The notes: a model not told the origin generated them from the sequence alone. Numbered from the stretch's first letter, positions 15,793-26,912 are shown. The stretch is 64,000 bases of DNA from an uncultured Aquimarina sp. (GCA_947495425.1 CANLYR010000020.1:1-64000), one strand, 5' to 3'. A program made the numbers and translations.

Positions 15793-18102
15793 TTATCGTA
15801 ATGCAGTTTTAACTTCAGATTCAGGGTTTTCATTAGCTTTTTTCAAAGCTACTTCTATTTTCCTTTCTTGAATTGTATTTTCAACCTGTTCAATTACTTC
15901 AATGCTATTTGTTGCTATTGCAGTTTCTGTAGTGTGCCCTCCTAATATAGGTGCGATTACTAATCCGATAAGACAGGTTAATTTGATTAGAATGTTCATT
16001 GAAGGTCCAGAGGTGTCTTTAAAAGGATCGCCAACGGTATCACCTGTTACTGCGGCTTTGTGTGCATCAGACCCTTTGTATGTCATTTCCCCATTGATTT
16101 CTACTCCAGCTTCAAATGATTTTTTTGCATTATCCCATGCACCACCAGCATTATTTTGAAAAATAGCCCATAATACTCCACTTACGGTAACTCCTGCCAT
16201 ATATCCTCCTAACATTTCGGCGATGGCTAACTTTTCCATTCCAAATAATAACGGAACAAATGCTATAACTAATGGAAATCCTATAGTTAATAGACCGGGC
16301 AGCATCATTTCTTTAAGAGAAGCTTTAGTAGAAATAGCAACGCACTTATCGTACTCTGGTTTGCCTGTACCTTCCATAATTCCTGGAATATCTTTAAACT
16401 GGCGACGTACTTCCTGTACCATTTCCATAGCAGCTTTACCTACAGCATTCATTGCTAATGCAGAGAATACAACGGGAACCATACCTCCTACGAATAACAT
16501 GGCTAATACCGGTGCTTTAAAAATATTAATTCCATCAATTCCTGTAAAAGTAACATATGCAGCAAATAATGCTAAAGAGGTTAATGCTGCCGAAGCAATC
16601 GCAAAACCTTTTCCTGTGGCTGCTGTTGTGTTACCAACAGAATCTAAGATATCTGTACGCTCTCTTACTATAGGTTCTTGTTCGCTCATTTCTGCAATAC
16701 CACCTGCATTATCAGAAATAGGGCCAAAAGCATCAATTGCAAGCTGCATTGCTGTAGTTGCCATCATTGCAGAAGCCGCTAATGCAACGCCATAAAACCC
16801 TGCAAAAGCATACGATGCCCAAATTGCACCGGCAAATAATAATACAGAAGGAAATGTAGAGATCATCCCGGTTGCTAAACCTGCAATAATATTGGTTCCT
16901 GCACCAGTACTTGATTGTTGTACAATTTTAAGAATAGGAGATTTCCCTAATCCTGTATAATATTCTGTTACAGATGAAATTACTGCTCCTACAACCAAAC
17001 CAACTAAGGTTGCATAAAAAACTCGCATTGAAGAGATCTCTACAAGACCTTCTCCAAAAAATTCCATTTTCATAGTTTCTGGGAGCATCCAGATGCATAA
17101 TGCAAAACAAGCTATTGCTACTAAGATAATTGATGTCCAGTTTCCAATGTTTAGTGCGCCCATTACCTGTGCTTCTTTGGCATCATTACTTTTGATTTTA
17201 ACAAGCATTGTGCCTATTACTGAAATAATAATACCAACACCAGCAATTGCCATAGGCAATAAGATGGGGCCAATACCTCCAAAAACATCTGCAATAGATC
17301 CTCCCATGTCTTTAATCACATAATTCCCTAATACCATGGCTGCAAGAACAGTTGCTACATAAGATCCAAATAAATCGGCACCCATACCAGCAACGTCACC
17401 TACATTATCACCTACGTTATCCGCAATTGTAGCAGGGTTACGGGGATCATCTTCTGGGATCCCAGCTTCTACTTTACCCACAAGATCAGCTCCTACGTCT
17501 GCTGCTTTGGTATAGATACCTCCACCCACACGAGCAAATAAGGCAATAGATTCTGCTCCCAAAGAAAATCCTGCTAATGTTTCTAAAACTATTGTCATTT
17601 TATCGGTAGAGACCCATTCGCCTCCCATGAATACGTTATAGAATATGATAAAGAAAGCTGTTAATCCTAATACAGCTAATCCTGCAACTCCTAGCCCCAT
17701 AACGGTTCCACCTCCAAAAGATATTTTAAGGGCATTTGGTAAGCTAGTACGAGCTGCTTGCGTGGTTCTAACATTTGTTTTGGTAGCAATTTTCATTCCT
17801 ATATTTCCTGCAAAAGCAGAGAATACAGCGCCAAAAATAAAAGCGATCACAATCAACCAATGCGTGGTATCTACTACTATAGAAACTATAAATAATAAGA
17901 TGCTTACTATGACAACAAAGATTGCAAGTAATTTATATTCAGCATTTAAAAATGCTAAAGCACCTTCATAAATATGATCTGAAATTTCTTTCATTTTACC
18001 ATCACCTGCATCTTGTTTCATTACCCAAGATTTCTTAATAAGCATATAAATAAGCCCCAACAATGCCAATACAATTGGCATATAAATCATATTTGATTCC
18101 AT
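15793..18102 (-). CDS. hppA: Membrane-bound ion-translocating pyrophosphatase
   Basis: A 769-residue inner-membrane enzyme with about 16 helices that couples pyrophosphate hydrolysis to H+ or Na+ export. Signature stretches are [50 protein letters not shown] and [11 protein letters not shown]. In [10 protein letters not shown] an Ala stands where K+-independent enzymes have Lys, so the K+-dependent subfamily is likely. The pumped ion cannot be decided by eye. The C-terminus carries an extra polar tail (about 45 residues) beyond the last helix. The soluble pyrophosphatase gene is immediately upstream. Confidence 0.95.
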   Translation of the reverse strand: MESNMIYMPIVLALLGLIYMLIKKSWVMKQDAGDGKMKEISDHIYEGALAFLNAEYKLLAIFVVIVSILLFIVSIVVDTTHWLIVIAFIFGAVFSAFAGNIGMKIATKTNVRTTQAARTSLPNALKISFGGGTVMGLGVAGLAVLGLTAFFIIFYNVFMGGEWVSTDKMTIVLETLAGFSLGAESIALFARVGGGIYTKAADVGADLVGKVEAGIPEDDPRNPATIADNVGDNVGDVAGMGADLFGSYVATVLAAMVLGNYVIKDMGGSIADVFGGIGPILLPMAIAGVGIIISVIGTMLVKIKSNDAKEAQVMGALNIGNWTSIILVAIACFALCIWMLPETMKMEFFGEGLVEISSMRVFYATLVGLVVGAVISSVTEYYTGLGKSPILKIVQQSSTGAGTNIIAGLATGMISTFPSVLLFAGAIWASYAFAGFYGVALAASAMMATTAMQLAIDAFGPISDNAGGIAEMSEQEPIVRERTDILDSVGNTTAATGKGFAIASAALTSLALFAAYVTFTGIDGINIFKAPVLAMLFVGGMVPVVFSALAMNAVGKAAMEMVQEVRRQFKDIPGIMEGTGKPEYDKCVAISTKASLKEMMLPGLLTIGFPLVIAFVPLLFGMEKLAIAEMLGGYMAGVTVSGVLWAIFQNNAGGAWDNAKKSFEAGVEINGEMTYKGSDAHKAAVTGDTVGDPFKDTSGPSMNILIKLTCLIGLVIAPILGGHTTETAIATNSIEVIEQVENTIQERKIEVALKKANENPESEVKTALR

Positions 18103-18156
18103 TAAATATATTTTAAGTTAATTAGTCGCTAAAAGTAGTAAAATAATGCTAAATAG

Positions 18157-18192
18157 AAAAAGCGCAATTTTAATAATAAATATTGCGCTTTT
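18157..18192 (-). terminator. Terminator of the soluble pyrophosphatase gene
   Basis: AAAAGCGCAAT (from 18158) pairs with ATTGCGCTTTT (18182-18192). A T-run follows on the minus strand. It separates ppa from hppA, so the two have separate transcripts or partial readthrough. Confidence 0.75.
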
Positions 18193-18213
18193 GTGTATTT
18201 TACAGAGCTGTAT

Positions 18214-18744
18214 TTAGTAGATGCTAAATAATCCTTCTGGTTTATCTTGTAATTCTTCGAAGCGTTTTACACAGGCTTTAATAATATCTTTGGCTTCATC
18301 AATATTACCCCATCCACCAACATCGACTTTTTTCTTTTCTAAATCTTTATACACTTGAAAAAAGTGTTCTATTTCTTTAATCAAATGGGTATTTAATTCT
18401 TTTAGATCGGCTATTCTACTCGCTATGGGGTCAGAAACAGGTACGCAGATAATTTTCTCATCAGGTCCTTTTTCGTCTGCCATATGAAAAACTCCAATTG
18501 GTTTTACTTCCATCACACATCCTGGAAAAGTAGGTTCTGTAACTAGTACTAGAACATCCAAGGGATCTCCGTCTAATGCTAGAGTTTCAGGAATAAAACC
18601 ATAATCAGCAGGATACATCATGGATGAAAATATCATACGATCGTATCGTATCTTTTTTATATCAAAATCATATTCATATTTATTACGACTCCCTTTTGGG
18701 ATTTCGATAAGTACGTCAAAGCTTTCTTTAGTAGCTGCGCTCAT
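18214..18744 (-). CDS. ppa: Inorganic pyrophosphatase (family I)
   Basis: A 176-residue cytosolic enzyme that hydrolyses pyrophosphate to phosphate. Family I motifs are IPKGSRNKYEYD (substrate-binding Lys/Arg), YPADYGFIPET, and the metal-binding DGDPLDVLVL. The length is typical. Its neighbour is the membrane pyrophosphatase, giving the cell both a heat-dissipating and an energy-conserving route for pyrophosphate. Confidence 0.96.
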   Translation of the reverse strand: MSAATKESFDVLIEIPKGSRNKYEYDFDIKKIRYDRMIFSSMMYPADYGFIPETLALDGDPLDVLVLVTEPTFPGCVMEVKPIGVFHMADEKGPDEKIICVPVSDPIASRIADLKELNTHLIKEIEHFFQVYKDLEKKKVDVGGWGNIDEAKDIIKACVKRFEELQDKPEGLFSIY

Positions 18745-19161
18745 AATTTTCTGTTTTCATTTTAATGGGCGGCAAAGATAGGTATTATAAGAGTTTAGTT
18801 AAAATTTATATGTAAAAATTTCGGGGACCCAAAAGTTTTTCTTTTCTCTTATTAAGGTGTCAATCTGGGCCTGTTGAAGTTTTTAAAGTGTTGATTTTCA
18901 AATATATTTCAACAGGCTAAATCTGATAATTGATTTTATTTGGAGAAAATAAAAATGATATACTTAACTTTTTTTGATACATTTTTGAGTAAACTTCTGG
19001 ATGCTAGTGAAAAAATATAATTTTTCAGTTTCCTCTCTCTTTTTGGTTTTGTAGTGTATTTGTAATAAACATGAAGTGTATTAGTAATGATCTGATCACA
19101 AGCAATCATAATAAGTTAGTTTTTATTTGTTGGTGAATTTTACCTGAAATCTATATAACCA
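18745..19161. other. 417-base region upstream of the NRPS gene
   Basis: No gene seen. It contains an inverted repeat, GCCTGTTGAA (18869-18878) with TTCAACAGGC (18908-18917), which would form a 10-bp stem with a 29-nt loop. The function is unknown; it could be a leader hairpin or an operator pair. The promoter of the NRPS gene should lie here, but I found no convincing TAnnTTTG box. Confidence 0.4.
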
Positions 19162-22100
19162 ATGAAATCACCTCTAACACAATCGTCAAGGCTTGATACC
19201 TGTAGCTCATTAATTAAAGTTTTTAACTATCATTTAAAATATAGCCCTTCAAAGTTGGTTTATCGTTTTTTGGAGAATGGCCAAGAAGTATCTGGTTCTA
19301 GAACGTATCAAGAATTATATGATCGATCGCATTGTATTGCCACTCATATATTATCACAAGTTAGTCCTGGAGATTGTGTTGTATTGTTGTATCCTAGTGG
19401 CTTAGATTTTATAGATGCCTTTTTTGGTTGTTTATTGGCGGGTGTAATTGCTGTTCCTTCGGTTCCTCTGGGTAGCAAGCGTCACACCACTCGTTTAAAA
19501 CATACTGTAATGGATAGTGGCGCCAAGTTATTTTTGACTACCGATAATTTGACTACCAAGAGTAAAGCTTGGTTTGAAGATGCTGTTTGTAGCGATATTC
19601 CTTGGTTATCTACAGATATTGTCACCCATGCTATTGAAGATATCGTATTTCCAGAGATTAATTCTGACACGATTGCATTTTTGCAATATACCTCTGGATC
19701 TACGGGTACTCCAAAAGGGGTTATGGTAGACCATTCTAATATGACCCATAATAGCCAACTTATCCAAGAGTGTTTTCATCATACTACTGCTTCTGTTGGT
19801 GTTGGCTGGTTGCCTATTTACCATGATATGGGTCTTATTGGTAATATCCTTCAACCTTTTTATGTAGGTTTTGAAATTATTTTAATGCCACCAACAGCTT
19901 TTGTTCAAAAGCCGATTCGATGGCTTAGAGCTATCTCGAAGTATAAAGCCACCACTAGTGGTGGTCCTAACTTTGCATACGATCTTTGTATTGATAAGAT
20001 TACTAAAGAAGACCTTAAAGAGTTGGATTTGAGCAGTTGGAGAGTTGCCTTTAATGGCGCAGAACCGATACACTCCAGTACGCTGGATCGCTTTGTTGAT
20101 TATTTTAAGGAGTTTGGATTTAAAGCTTCGGCTTTCCTTCCCTGTTATGGGATGGCAGAGACCACTCTTATCGTTAGCGGTGTATTATATAATAGCGTTC
20201 CTAATAGACTTATAGTAAATACTACTGCATTCGAAAGTGGGTGTATCAAGCCAGAAGCTACTACAGTAGAGAATCCGTCTTTAAAGAAGTTGATTAGCAA
20301 TGGTCCTGTTTTGGGAGGTCTTTCTGTAAAGATTGTAGATCCTGTCACCTTATTGGAATGCCCGGATGATCAAACCGGAGAGCTTTGGGTGATGGGTGCG
20401 AGTGTAGCCAAGGGGTATTGGAATAATGCAAAAGCTACCGAAGTATCCTTTGGGGCTTATATAAATCATCAAGAAGGTCAGAAAGATGGTCCCTATCTTC
20501 GCACGGGAGATTTAGGATTTTTACATGAGGGTGAGGTCTATGTCTCGGGCAGGCTTAAAGAATTAATGATTATTAATGGTGCTAATCATTACCCTCAGGA
20601 TATAGAACATACAATTCAGTTGTCTGATGATGCATTGCAAGCTCACTGCGGAGGTGCCTTTACCATTGAGGACATTGGAACGACTCAGCTAGTGGTGGTA
20701 CAAGAGATCAAACGCAGCCATCTGAAGGATTTGAATCATCAAAAAGTGATTACGGCCATCCAACAAGCGGTTATGGTAAATCATCAGTTGGTATTGGATA
20801 GTATTGTATTGGTGAGTCCTGGTCGGGTATCCAAAACCTCTAGTGGCAAGATCCGTCGTTTGGCTTTACAAAAGTCCTATCTTACTGAAGAGCTTAAAGG
20901 AGTATTGTTTCATTGGTCTAAAGATCCATTGGTTGAACAAGAAACCACATCCAAGACTCTTTCTGAAGGCAGTACGGTTTGCTCTGCAAATGAGCAATGG
21001 TTACGAGCTGCTCTTGCAGAGGTATTACAGGTTAAATCTTCTCAGATTGGAGATCGGACCTCATTTGCTGCCCTGGGTATGGATTCTCTGGCAGCGATTA
21101 GTTTGGCTGGCAAGATCAGTGATCATTTTGGAATAAGCTGTGATGCATCATTATTATTCGAATATTCCACCATAAAGGAAGTAAGTAACCATATTGATAA
21201 GGAACAATTGGCCAGAGATTCTTCTACACCGAACCTTGGTATTGCTTCTTCTATACAAGCACATCCCAAGGATCGAGAAGCATATCCAGTATCCTATGCG
21301 CAAGAAGCTTTGTGGTTGATCGATCAATTGGAGGGTAGTTTGGGGTATCATATCCCCAGGGTATTGCATAGCCCTACCCAACTCGATATCGAATTGCTAC
21401 AAAAAACAATGGTAAGGTTATTAGAGAGACATCCTATACTTCGTACAGTGATTATAGAAAAAGAAGGAGTGCCTTACCAACAAGTGCAATCCAGCGATAT
21501 ATTTGCTATAGATGTTTTAGTACTCTCTCCTACCGATGATCTTGATGACCATCTATACCAACAGCTGTATCGTCCCTTTGCTTTATCAAAGGATGCGATG
21601 GTTCGTTTAAGTGTTGTTCATCATCCTGACCACGGATACTATCTGGTTTTTGTGTTTCATCATATTGCTTGTGATGGGTTATCAGAGCCTACACTTGTTG
21701 GTGAATTTATGGAGACGTATAGGAGTCTATGTCAAGACAAAGAAGTGGTACTACCTGCATTACCTTTGCAGTATACCGATTATGCACTGTGGCAACACAG
21801 TGCAGCTCAACAAGAGCAAATCCAAGAATCCCTAAAGTATTGGAAAGCCCATCTTAAGGGAGTTGGTGTTTTACAACTTCCTTATGATATTCCCAAAGGT
21901 ACCAAACAAGAGTATAGGGGTAAGGAGTTTACTTTTGCTTTAGATAGTAGTTTAAGCACACGACTTATTGATTTTTGTAAGGATCAACAAGTGACTGTAT
22001 TTATGAGTTTGTTATCTACTTTTAAGGTTTTGATGTATCGCTACAGTGGTCAAAAAGATATCTGTGTTGGCGTTCCTAGCGCCAATAGAGTAGACCCTGC

Positions 22101-25100
22101 ACTCAAGGATATGGTAGGTATGTTTGTCAATACCCTGCCGATTCGCACCCAGATAGATGCACAACAAAGTATAGTCGAGTTATTACAAAAGATCAAATCC
22201 AGCACTTTACAAGGTTATAGACATCAATGTGCTCCTTTTGAGAAGATAGTCTCAGTGGTATTACCAGAACGACAAGAAGGAGTTAATCCTATCTTTCAGG
22301 TGAGTTTTGGAGCACATACGATCCCAGATGTTCAACTGGTACTACAAGAAGAAGAAGGCTTAACCCACTATCCTGTAGAACATCAATATCCCAATTTTGA
22401 TCTTTCCTTTACGGTGGATCAACAACAAGAAGGTATATCCATTAGAGTGCATTATCGCAATGATCGTTTTAGTGAGGCAATGATCGAGCGGATGGTGGGT
22501 CATTATCAGGTGTTGCTAGAAGGAATGGTTAAGAATCCGGCAATGACCGTTAGCGAGTTGCCCATACTTACACAGGCAGAAGAAGATAAGTTACTGGTGG
22601 AATGGAACGATACTAAAAAAGAGTATCCTCAAGATAAGTGTATCCATGAGTTGTTTGAAGCACAAGTGGAGCAAACCCCTGATGCCATTGCTTTGGTGTT
22701 TGAAGAGGAACAATTGACTTATAGAGAGTTAAACAGTCGTGCTAATCAATTAGCAAATTATTTAAGACCGCTAGGGGTAGGTCCAGAGATCCTGGTAGGG
22801 ATTTGTGTAGAGCGTTCTACAGAAATGATGGTAGGATTGTTGGGCATTCTCAAAGCAGGGGGTGCCTATGTACCTATCGATCCCACTTATCCAAAGGAAC
22901 GTATAGCCTATATGCTAGAGGACGCACAAGTGCCTGTACTTTTAACACAGCAGAAGTTAGTGGATCATTTACCAACTCATCAAGCTCAAGTCGTGTGTTT
23001 GGATACAGACTGGTTAAAAATAGCCGAAGAATCACAAGAAAACCTTATTAGCAGTGTAGAATCTCATCATCTGGCGTATATGATTTATACCTCTGGTTCT
23101 ACGGGGAGGCCGAAAGGGGTGATGATTGAACATAAAGGTATTTCTAATCGCTTGCTATGGATGCAAGATACCTACCAACTTACTTCTGCCGATAAGGTAA
23201 TGCAAAAGACTCCTTTTAGTTTTGATGTATCGGTTTGGGAACTTTTCTGGCCTTTTATGACAGGTGCTTGTTTAGTAGTGGCTAAACCAGAGGGACACAA
23301 AGACAGTGCGTATATGGTTGAGTTGATCAAAGAACTTAAAATAACAACCCTTCATTTTGTGCCGTCAATATTACAAGTATTTGTTGAGGAACAAGGTTTG
23401 GAAGATTGCTACTCTATAAAACACGTAATTTGCAGCGGAGAAGTACTTCCTGTTGACTTGCAAGAACGATTTTTTCAACGTCTAGGGTGTCAATTACACA
23501 ATTTATATGGTCCTACAGAAGCTGCTATTGATGTTACTTTTTGGGAATGCAAGCCTAGTAATAGCCTAGCTACTGTACCCATAGGCAGCCCCATTGCCAA
23601 CACCCAGATTTATATTTTGGATAAGCACCAGCACCCTGTTCCTATTGGGGTTTCTGGAGAGTTGTACATTGGTGGTGTAGGTCTTGCCAGAGGCTATCAT
23701 AACCAACCACAACTCACTGTCGAGAAGTTTATCGCTGATCCTTTTAGTAAAAATAGCCAAAGCAGATTATACAAAACAGGAGATCTGGCAAGGTACCTGC
23801 CTGATGGTAACATTGAGTTTTTGGGTCGTATCGATCATCAGGTTAAGATTCGAGGATTCAGGATTGAACTGGGCGAGATTGAGAGTGTCTTGTCTCAACA
23901 TCCAGAAGTAGGCGAAGTAGTAGTTATCGCTAGAGAAGATATTCCAGGCGACAAGCGTTTGGTGGCCTATATCATCACTCAAAATAAAGAGACGAATAGT
24001 ACTTTGTTAAAGCGTTACCTTAAGGACAAGCTCCCCGACTATATGGTACCTAGTGCATTTTTTGTGTTGGATGTCATGCCTTTAACGCTCAATGGTAAGA
24101 TAGATCGTAAAGCCTTGCCAGCTCTCGATAGTTCGTCACTAATCACTCAAGACTATGTGGCCCCAAGAAATGCTACAGAAAAGGCGATGGTAGCAATCTG
24201 GCAAGAGGTACTAGGGATAGAAAAAATAGGAATTAATGACAACTTTTTTGAGTTAGGAGGCCATTCACTACAAGCTGCGAAACTAGTTTCTAAACTCTCT
24301 AAAAGTATACATGGTGAAATAACGATTAGCCTTTTATTTAAATACCCAAATATCTTCAATTTAGCATTTGAAATAGATAAACTTAATTCAAAGCCAGATG
24401 AGGTTATGAATTTGGAATCTACAGATCGTACTGCTCAAGTAATAAAAAAAATGAAATCATCTCAACAAATATTTTCTCCTTTTCTTCAACTAGAGAATCG
24501 TTCGTTGCTTACTCTTTTTTCTTTAGGAAAAATTGATTCTGTGGATGCAGCTGCAATAGCATATTTCCCTATTAGCCTAGTTTCTCAGATGGATTTAAAT
24601 CGCGATGAGATCATCAATGAATGGTTTGATAACCTTCCGGTTTTATTTAACATAATACAGACTCAATGGGGGCGTATTGCACTTATATTCTTACCTCGAT
24701 TTAGTAATGAAATTTATGATGATCAAAAGGATTTGATAAATTCTGTTATCGAAGCGTTAGAACTTGCAGGCAACTTAGGAGCTAAAATCGTATCATTAAC
24801 AGGTACAATACCCTCGGCAACAAATTACGGTATTTCAATAGCTGAAGCTATTTCCCAACGCCAAGATTTACCAAAAATTTCTACTGGTCATGCTGCAACT
24901 AGTGCCGCTGTCGTTTTAAGTATAAAAAAAATCCTTCAAAAAAGTGGGCGTAACTTATCTAAGGAACGAGTAGCCTGTATTGGTTTGGGTTCTATTGGCC
25001 AGAGTTCTCTATATTTAATGTTAAGATGTTTGCCTCATCCTCAAGAAATAATGTTATGTGATCTTTACAGTAACAGAGAGCTACTCGAACACATCAAGGA

Positions 25101-25683
25101 TAAAATGGTAAATGACTATGGTTTTCAAGGTGTCATTACTATTGTAGAGTCAAGAGTCAAAGTACCAAAAGACATTTATCAGGCGACCTTTATGATAGGT
25201 GCTACTAATGCGCCTAATGTAATTGATGTCGATAATTTAAGACCTGGAACCATATTAGTTGATGATTCTGCTCCACATTGTTTTGCCCCAAAACTTGCCG
25301 TTAAACGCTTTAGTGATGATCAAGATATATTATTTACTGAAGGTGGAGTTTTGAAATCTCCTGAGGCAATAACTAAACTTGTTTATTGGCCTCATAAAGT
25401 AAAAAAATTATTGGGTACAGATGCAGTTCAATCTTTTTTTAATAGTGATCCTTCAGAAATTACAGGCTGTATATTTTCTAGCCTCCTTTGCGCTAAGTAC
25501 AATCAACTTAAACCAACAATTGGTTTGGTAGAAATTGAAAATGCCTTTGAGCATTATAAGGTCTTGAACGAATTGAATTTTCAAGCTGCAGATTTACATT
25601 GTGAAGGTTATGTATTAGAAGAAGAATTAGTAAACCGATTTCATAATCGCTTTAAGTTGTTAAATCAAGGAAGTATTAAATAG
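19162..25683 (+). CDS. Hybrid FAAL-NRPS: acyl-AMP ligase, ACP, C, A (Ser-like), PCP, reductase-like domain
   Basis: A 2173-residue single-module lipopeptide synthetase. Domain order: fatty acyl-AMP ligase (residues 1-590, TSGSTGTPKGVM near 178); ACP with Ser642 in LGMDSL; condensation domain with HHIACDG at 833-839; adenylation domain (about 1150-1660, TSGSTGRPKGVM near 1312); PCP with Ser1702 in LGGHSL. A Rossmann domain follows (about 1780-2173) with GLGSIG near 1941. Reading the A-domain pocket gives D-V-W-H-I-S-L-I-D, one conservative change from the known serine code DVWHLSLID. The last domain resembles cyanobacterial long-chain acyl-ACP reductase: ISTGHAATSAA, a GxGxxG loop, and a Cys (2103) in TGCIFSSLL near the position of that enzyme's catalytic Cys. 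I infer an N-acyl-serine chain released reductively as an aldehyde. The downstream partner genes are decayed, while this frame is fully open. Confidence 0.88.
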   Translation: MKSPLTQSSRLDTCSSLIKVFNYHLKYSPSKLVYRFLENGQEVSGSRTYQELYDRSHCIATHILSQVSPGDCVVLLYPSGLDFIDAFFGCLLAGVIAVPSVPLGSKRHTTRLKHTVMDSGAKLFLTTDNLTTKSKAWFEDAVCSDIPWLSTDIVTHAIEDIVFPEINSDTIAFLQYTSGSTGTPKGVMVDHSNMTHNSQLIQECFHHTTASVGVGWLPIYHDMGLIGNILQPFYVGFEIILMPPTAFVQKPIRWLRAISKYKATTSGGPNFAYDLCIDKITKEDLKELDLSSWRVAFNGAEPIHSSTLDRFVDYFKEFGFKASAFLPCYGMAETTLIVSGVLYNSVPNRLIVNTTAFESGCIKPEATTVENPSLKKLISNGPVLGGLSVKIVDPVTLLECPDDQTGELWVMGASVAKGYWNNAKATEVSFGAYINHQEGQKDGPYLRTGDLGFLHEGEVYVSGRLKELMIINGANHYPQDIEHTIQLSDDALQAHCGGAFTIEDIGTTQLVVVQEIKRSHLKDLNHQKVITAIQQAVMVNHQLVLDSIVLVSPGRVSKTSSGKIRRLALQKSYLTEELKGVLFHWSKDPLVEQETTSKTLSEGSTVCSANEQWLRAALAEVLQVKSSQIGDRTSFAALGMDSLAAISLAGKISDHFGISCDASLLFEYSTIKEVSNHIDKEQLARDSSTPNLGIASSIQAHPKDREAYPVSYAQEALWLIDQLEGSLGYHIPRVLHSPTQLDIELLQKTMVRLLERHPILRTVIIEKEGVPYQQVQSSDIFAIDVLVLSPTDDLDDHLYQQLYRPFALSKDAMVRLSVVHHPDHGYYLVFVFHHIACDGLSEPTLVGEFMETYRSLCQDKEVVLPALPLQYTDYALWQHSAAQQEQIQESLKYWKAHLKGVGVLQLPYDIPKGTKQEYRGKEFTFALDSSLSTRLIDFCKDQQVTVFMSLLSTFKVLMYRYSGQKDICVGVPSANRVDPALKDMVGMFVNTLPIRTQIDAQQSIVELLQKIKSSTLQGYRHQCAPFEKIVSVVLPERQEGVNPIFQVSFGAHTIPDVQLVLQEEEGLTHYPVEHQYPNFDLSFTVDQQQEGISIRVHYRNDRFSEAMIERMVGHYQVLLEGMVKNPAMTVSELPILTQAEEDKLLVEWNDTKKEYPQDKCIHELFEAQVEQTPDAIALVFEEEQLTYRELNSRANQLANYLRPLGVGPEILVGICVERSTEMMVGLLGILKAGGAYVPIDPTYPKERIAYMLEDAQVPVLLTQQKLVDHLPTHQAQVVCLDTDWLKIAEESQENLISSVESHHLAYMIYTSGSTGRPKGVMIEHKGISNRLLWMQDTYQLTSADKVMQKTPFSFDVSVWELFWPFMTGACLVVAKPEGHKDSAYMVELIKELKITTLHFVPSILQVFVEEQGLEDCYSIKHVICSGEVLPVDLQERFFQRLGCQLHNLYGPTEAAIDVTFWECKPSNSLATVPIGSPIANTQIYILDKHQHPVPIGVSGELYIGGVGLARGYHNQPQLTVEKFIADPFSKNSQSRLYKTGDLARYLPDGNIEFLGRIDHQVKIRGFRIELGEIESVLSQHPEVGEVVVIAREDIPGDKRLVAYIITQNKETNSTLLKRYLKDKLPDYMVPSAFFVLDVMPLTLNGKIDRKALPALDSSSLITQDYVAPRNATEKAMVAIWQEVLGIEKIGINDNFFELGGHSLQAAKLVSKLSKSIHGEITISLLFKYPNIFNLAFEIDKLNSKPDEVMNLESTDRTAQVIKKMKSSQQIFSPFLQLENRSLLTLFSLGKIDSVDAAAIAYFPISLVSQMDLNRDEIINEWFDNLPVLFNIIQTQWGRIALIFLPRFSNEIYDDQKDLINSVIEALELAGNLGAKIVSLTGTIPSATNYGISIAEAISQRQDLPKISTGHAATSAAVVLSIKKILQKSGRNLSKERVACIGLGSIGQSSLYLMLRCLPHPQEIMLCDLYSNRELLEHIKDKMVNDYGFQGVITIVESRVKVPKDIYQATFMIGATNAPNVIDVDNLRPGTILVDDSAPHCFAPKLAVKRFSDDQDILFTEGGVLKSPEAITKLVYWPHKVKKLLGTDAVQSFFNSDPSEITGCIFSSLLCAKYNQLKPTIGLVEIENAFEHYKVLNELNFQAADLHCEGYVLEEELVNRFHNRFKLLNQGSIK

Positions 25684-25755
25684 AATGCTTTAAGAAATTT
25701 TAGAATTATTAGTGTAATTTAAATAATCAATTAAACCCCAATAGCCATTAGTATA

Positions 25756-26231
25756 CAAGAGATTATAGGTTACTTGCCTATAGTAAACCATTTTTATTTA
25801 TAGACGATCTAGTACTGGTAGATGATACGGGAGTAACAGGATACTATACTTTTAGTAAGGATGCTTTTTTTTATGAGGGTCATTTTAAGGGTCATCCTAT
25901 CACCCCAGGAGTGATCTTGACCGAATGCATGGCTCAGATAGGAGTAGTATGTTTGGGATTGCACCTACTGCATGAAATCGAAAAAGGAATGGTTCCTCTG
26001 GAAATATTTATAAATAGTGAAGTTTCTTACAAAGCTCCGGTATTACCAGGTGAAACGGTAAAAGTAGTCTCCAAAAAGTTGTTGTACCGTTTTGGGGTGC
26101 TTAAATGTGAAGTTTTGATGTGCAACAGTCAGGGTAACGAAGTTTGCAGCGGGGTGATTACCGGGATGGTTAAACTTTATACACAAGAAGAATTTGATCA
26201 GTTATTTCAACAGGTACTGGTTAAAGTTTAG
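25756..26231 (+). pseudogene. FabZ-like 3-hydroxyacyl-ACP dehydratase, frameshifted
   Basis: Hotdog-fold dehydratase-like gene. The part from a GTG at 25911 is open (106 residues, ILTECMAQIGVVCLG). The family's N-terminal strand and active-site His lie upstream in the same frame, as YEGHFKGHPITPGV and KPFLFIDDLVLVDD, back to about 25779. Before that point the expected start region (QEIIGYLP, 25756-25779) is in another frame, so one base appears lost near 25779. No ATG was found upstream. The gene is probably inactive, although translation from an internal start cannot be excluded. It follows the NRPS gene in the same direction and likely once worked with it. Confidence 0.75.
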
Positions 26232-26250
26232 TCTTATAATTAAGTAAACT

Positions 26251-26885
26251 ATGAAGATTATAGCGATTCTATTTGTCGGTGGAAACCGTTACAGCTATCG
26301 TATGATCACAAAATATCTTCCCAAAGGGATCACATCCCGTTAGAACTTCCAGAGAGTTGTAAGGATACAAGAAAAACTACTAAAGGATATCCTGTCTATG
26401 GTAGATGATTTGTATGTCCGATTGGGGCGGCACCTGGTCAACTTTATCTGCTTTATGGTATAGTATGGTGGGTTGTTAGGTTATGAACTGGAACATAAAC
26501 TTTTAGAACATATAAGCCAGTTACCTACATCTTTGTTTTTTACTGGATGCACACCTCCAGATAAGCAACAAAGAACTGCTATAAAGCAACTGCACAAAGA
26601 ACGGTTCTGGGAAAACGTATTTTAATGGTGAGGCACCTCTCAACAAGTATTAAACTCTTCTGAATTGCTACATCATTATTGTACTATACTGCGAAACGAT
26701 ATACAGGCTATTGAACGGTGTTACTACCACCCTGATCAACAATCGTTTTCTATACCCATATTGCTATGGGCGCTCAAGAGGTCAAAGCAAATGATCTAAA
26801 AGTACAGGAATGGTAACAGAATACCAATGCATCCTATAGCTATGAGTTTTTTGAAGGGGATCTTTTTTATCCTCAAAAACTCTAA
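26251..26885 (+). pseudogene. Type II thioesterase, decayed by several stops and frameshifts
   Basis: Remnant of a GrsT/SrfAD-type editing thioesterase. It begins with ATG 26251 and AILFVGGNRYSYRMITKYLP. A stop follows at about residue 31, where family members continue. Recognisable pieces appear in different frames: AAPGQLYLLYG, LLGYELEHKLLEHISQLPTS, FFTGCTPPDKQQ, MGAQEVKANDLKVQEW, then a stop, then QNTNASYSYEFFEGD. The region that should carry the catalytic GHSMGG is damaged by single-base losses around 26450-26475. At least four lesions are visible, so this is a true pseudogene rather than one sequencing error. Such enzymes free misloaded carrier domains of an NRPS. Confidence 0.85.
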
Positions 26886-26912
26886 GTGCATCGCAAAAAA
26901 AGATGGTTTTGG

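Noticed and set aside
16223-17971. Long plus-strand frames inside the membrane pyrophosphatase gene
   Set aside because: Antisense shadows of a fully conserved 769-residue enzyme.
25911-26231. Intact 106-residue dehydratase from a GTG start
   Set aside because: The conserved N-terminal strand and active-site His region lie upstream in the same frame and are then interrupted by a frameshift, so a complete protein from GTG 25911 would lack its catalytic His.
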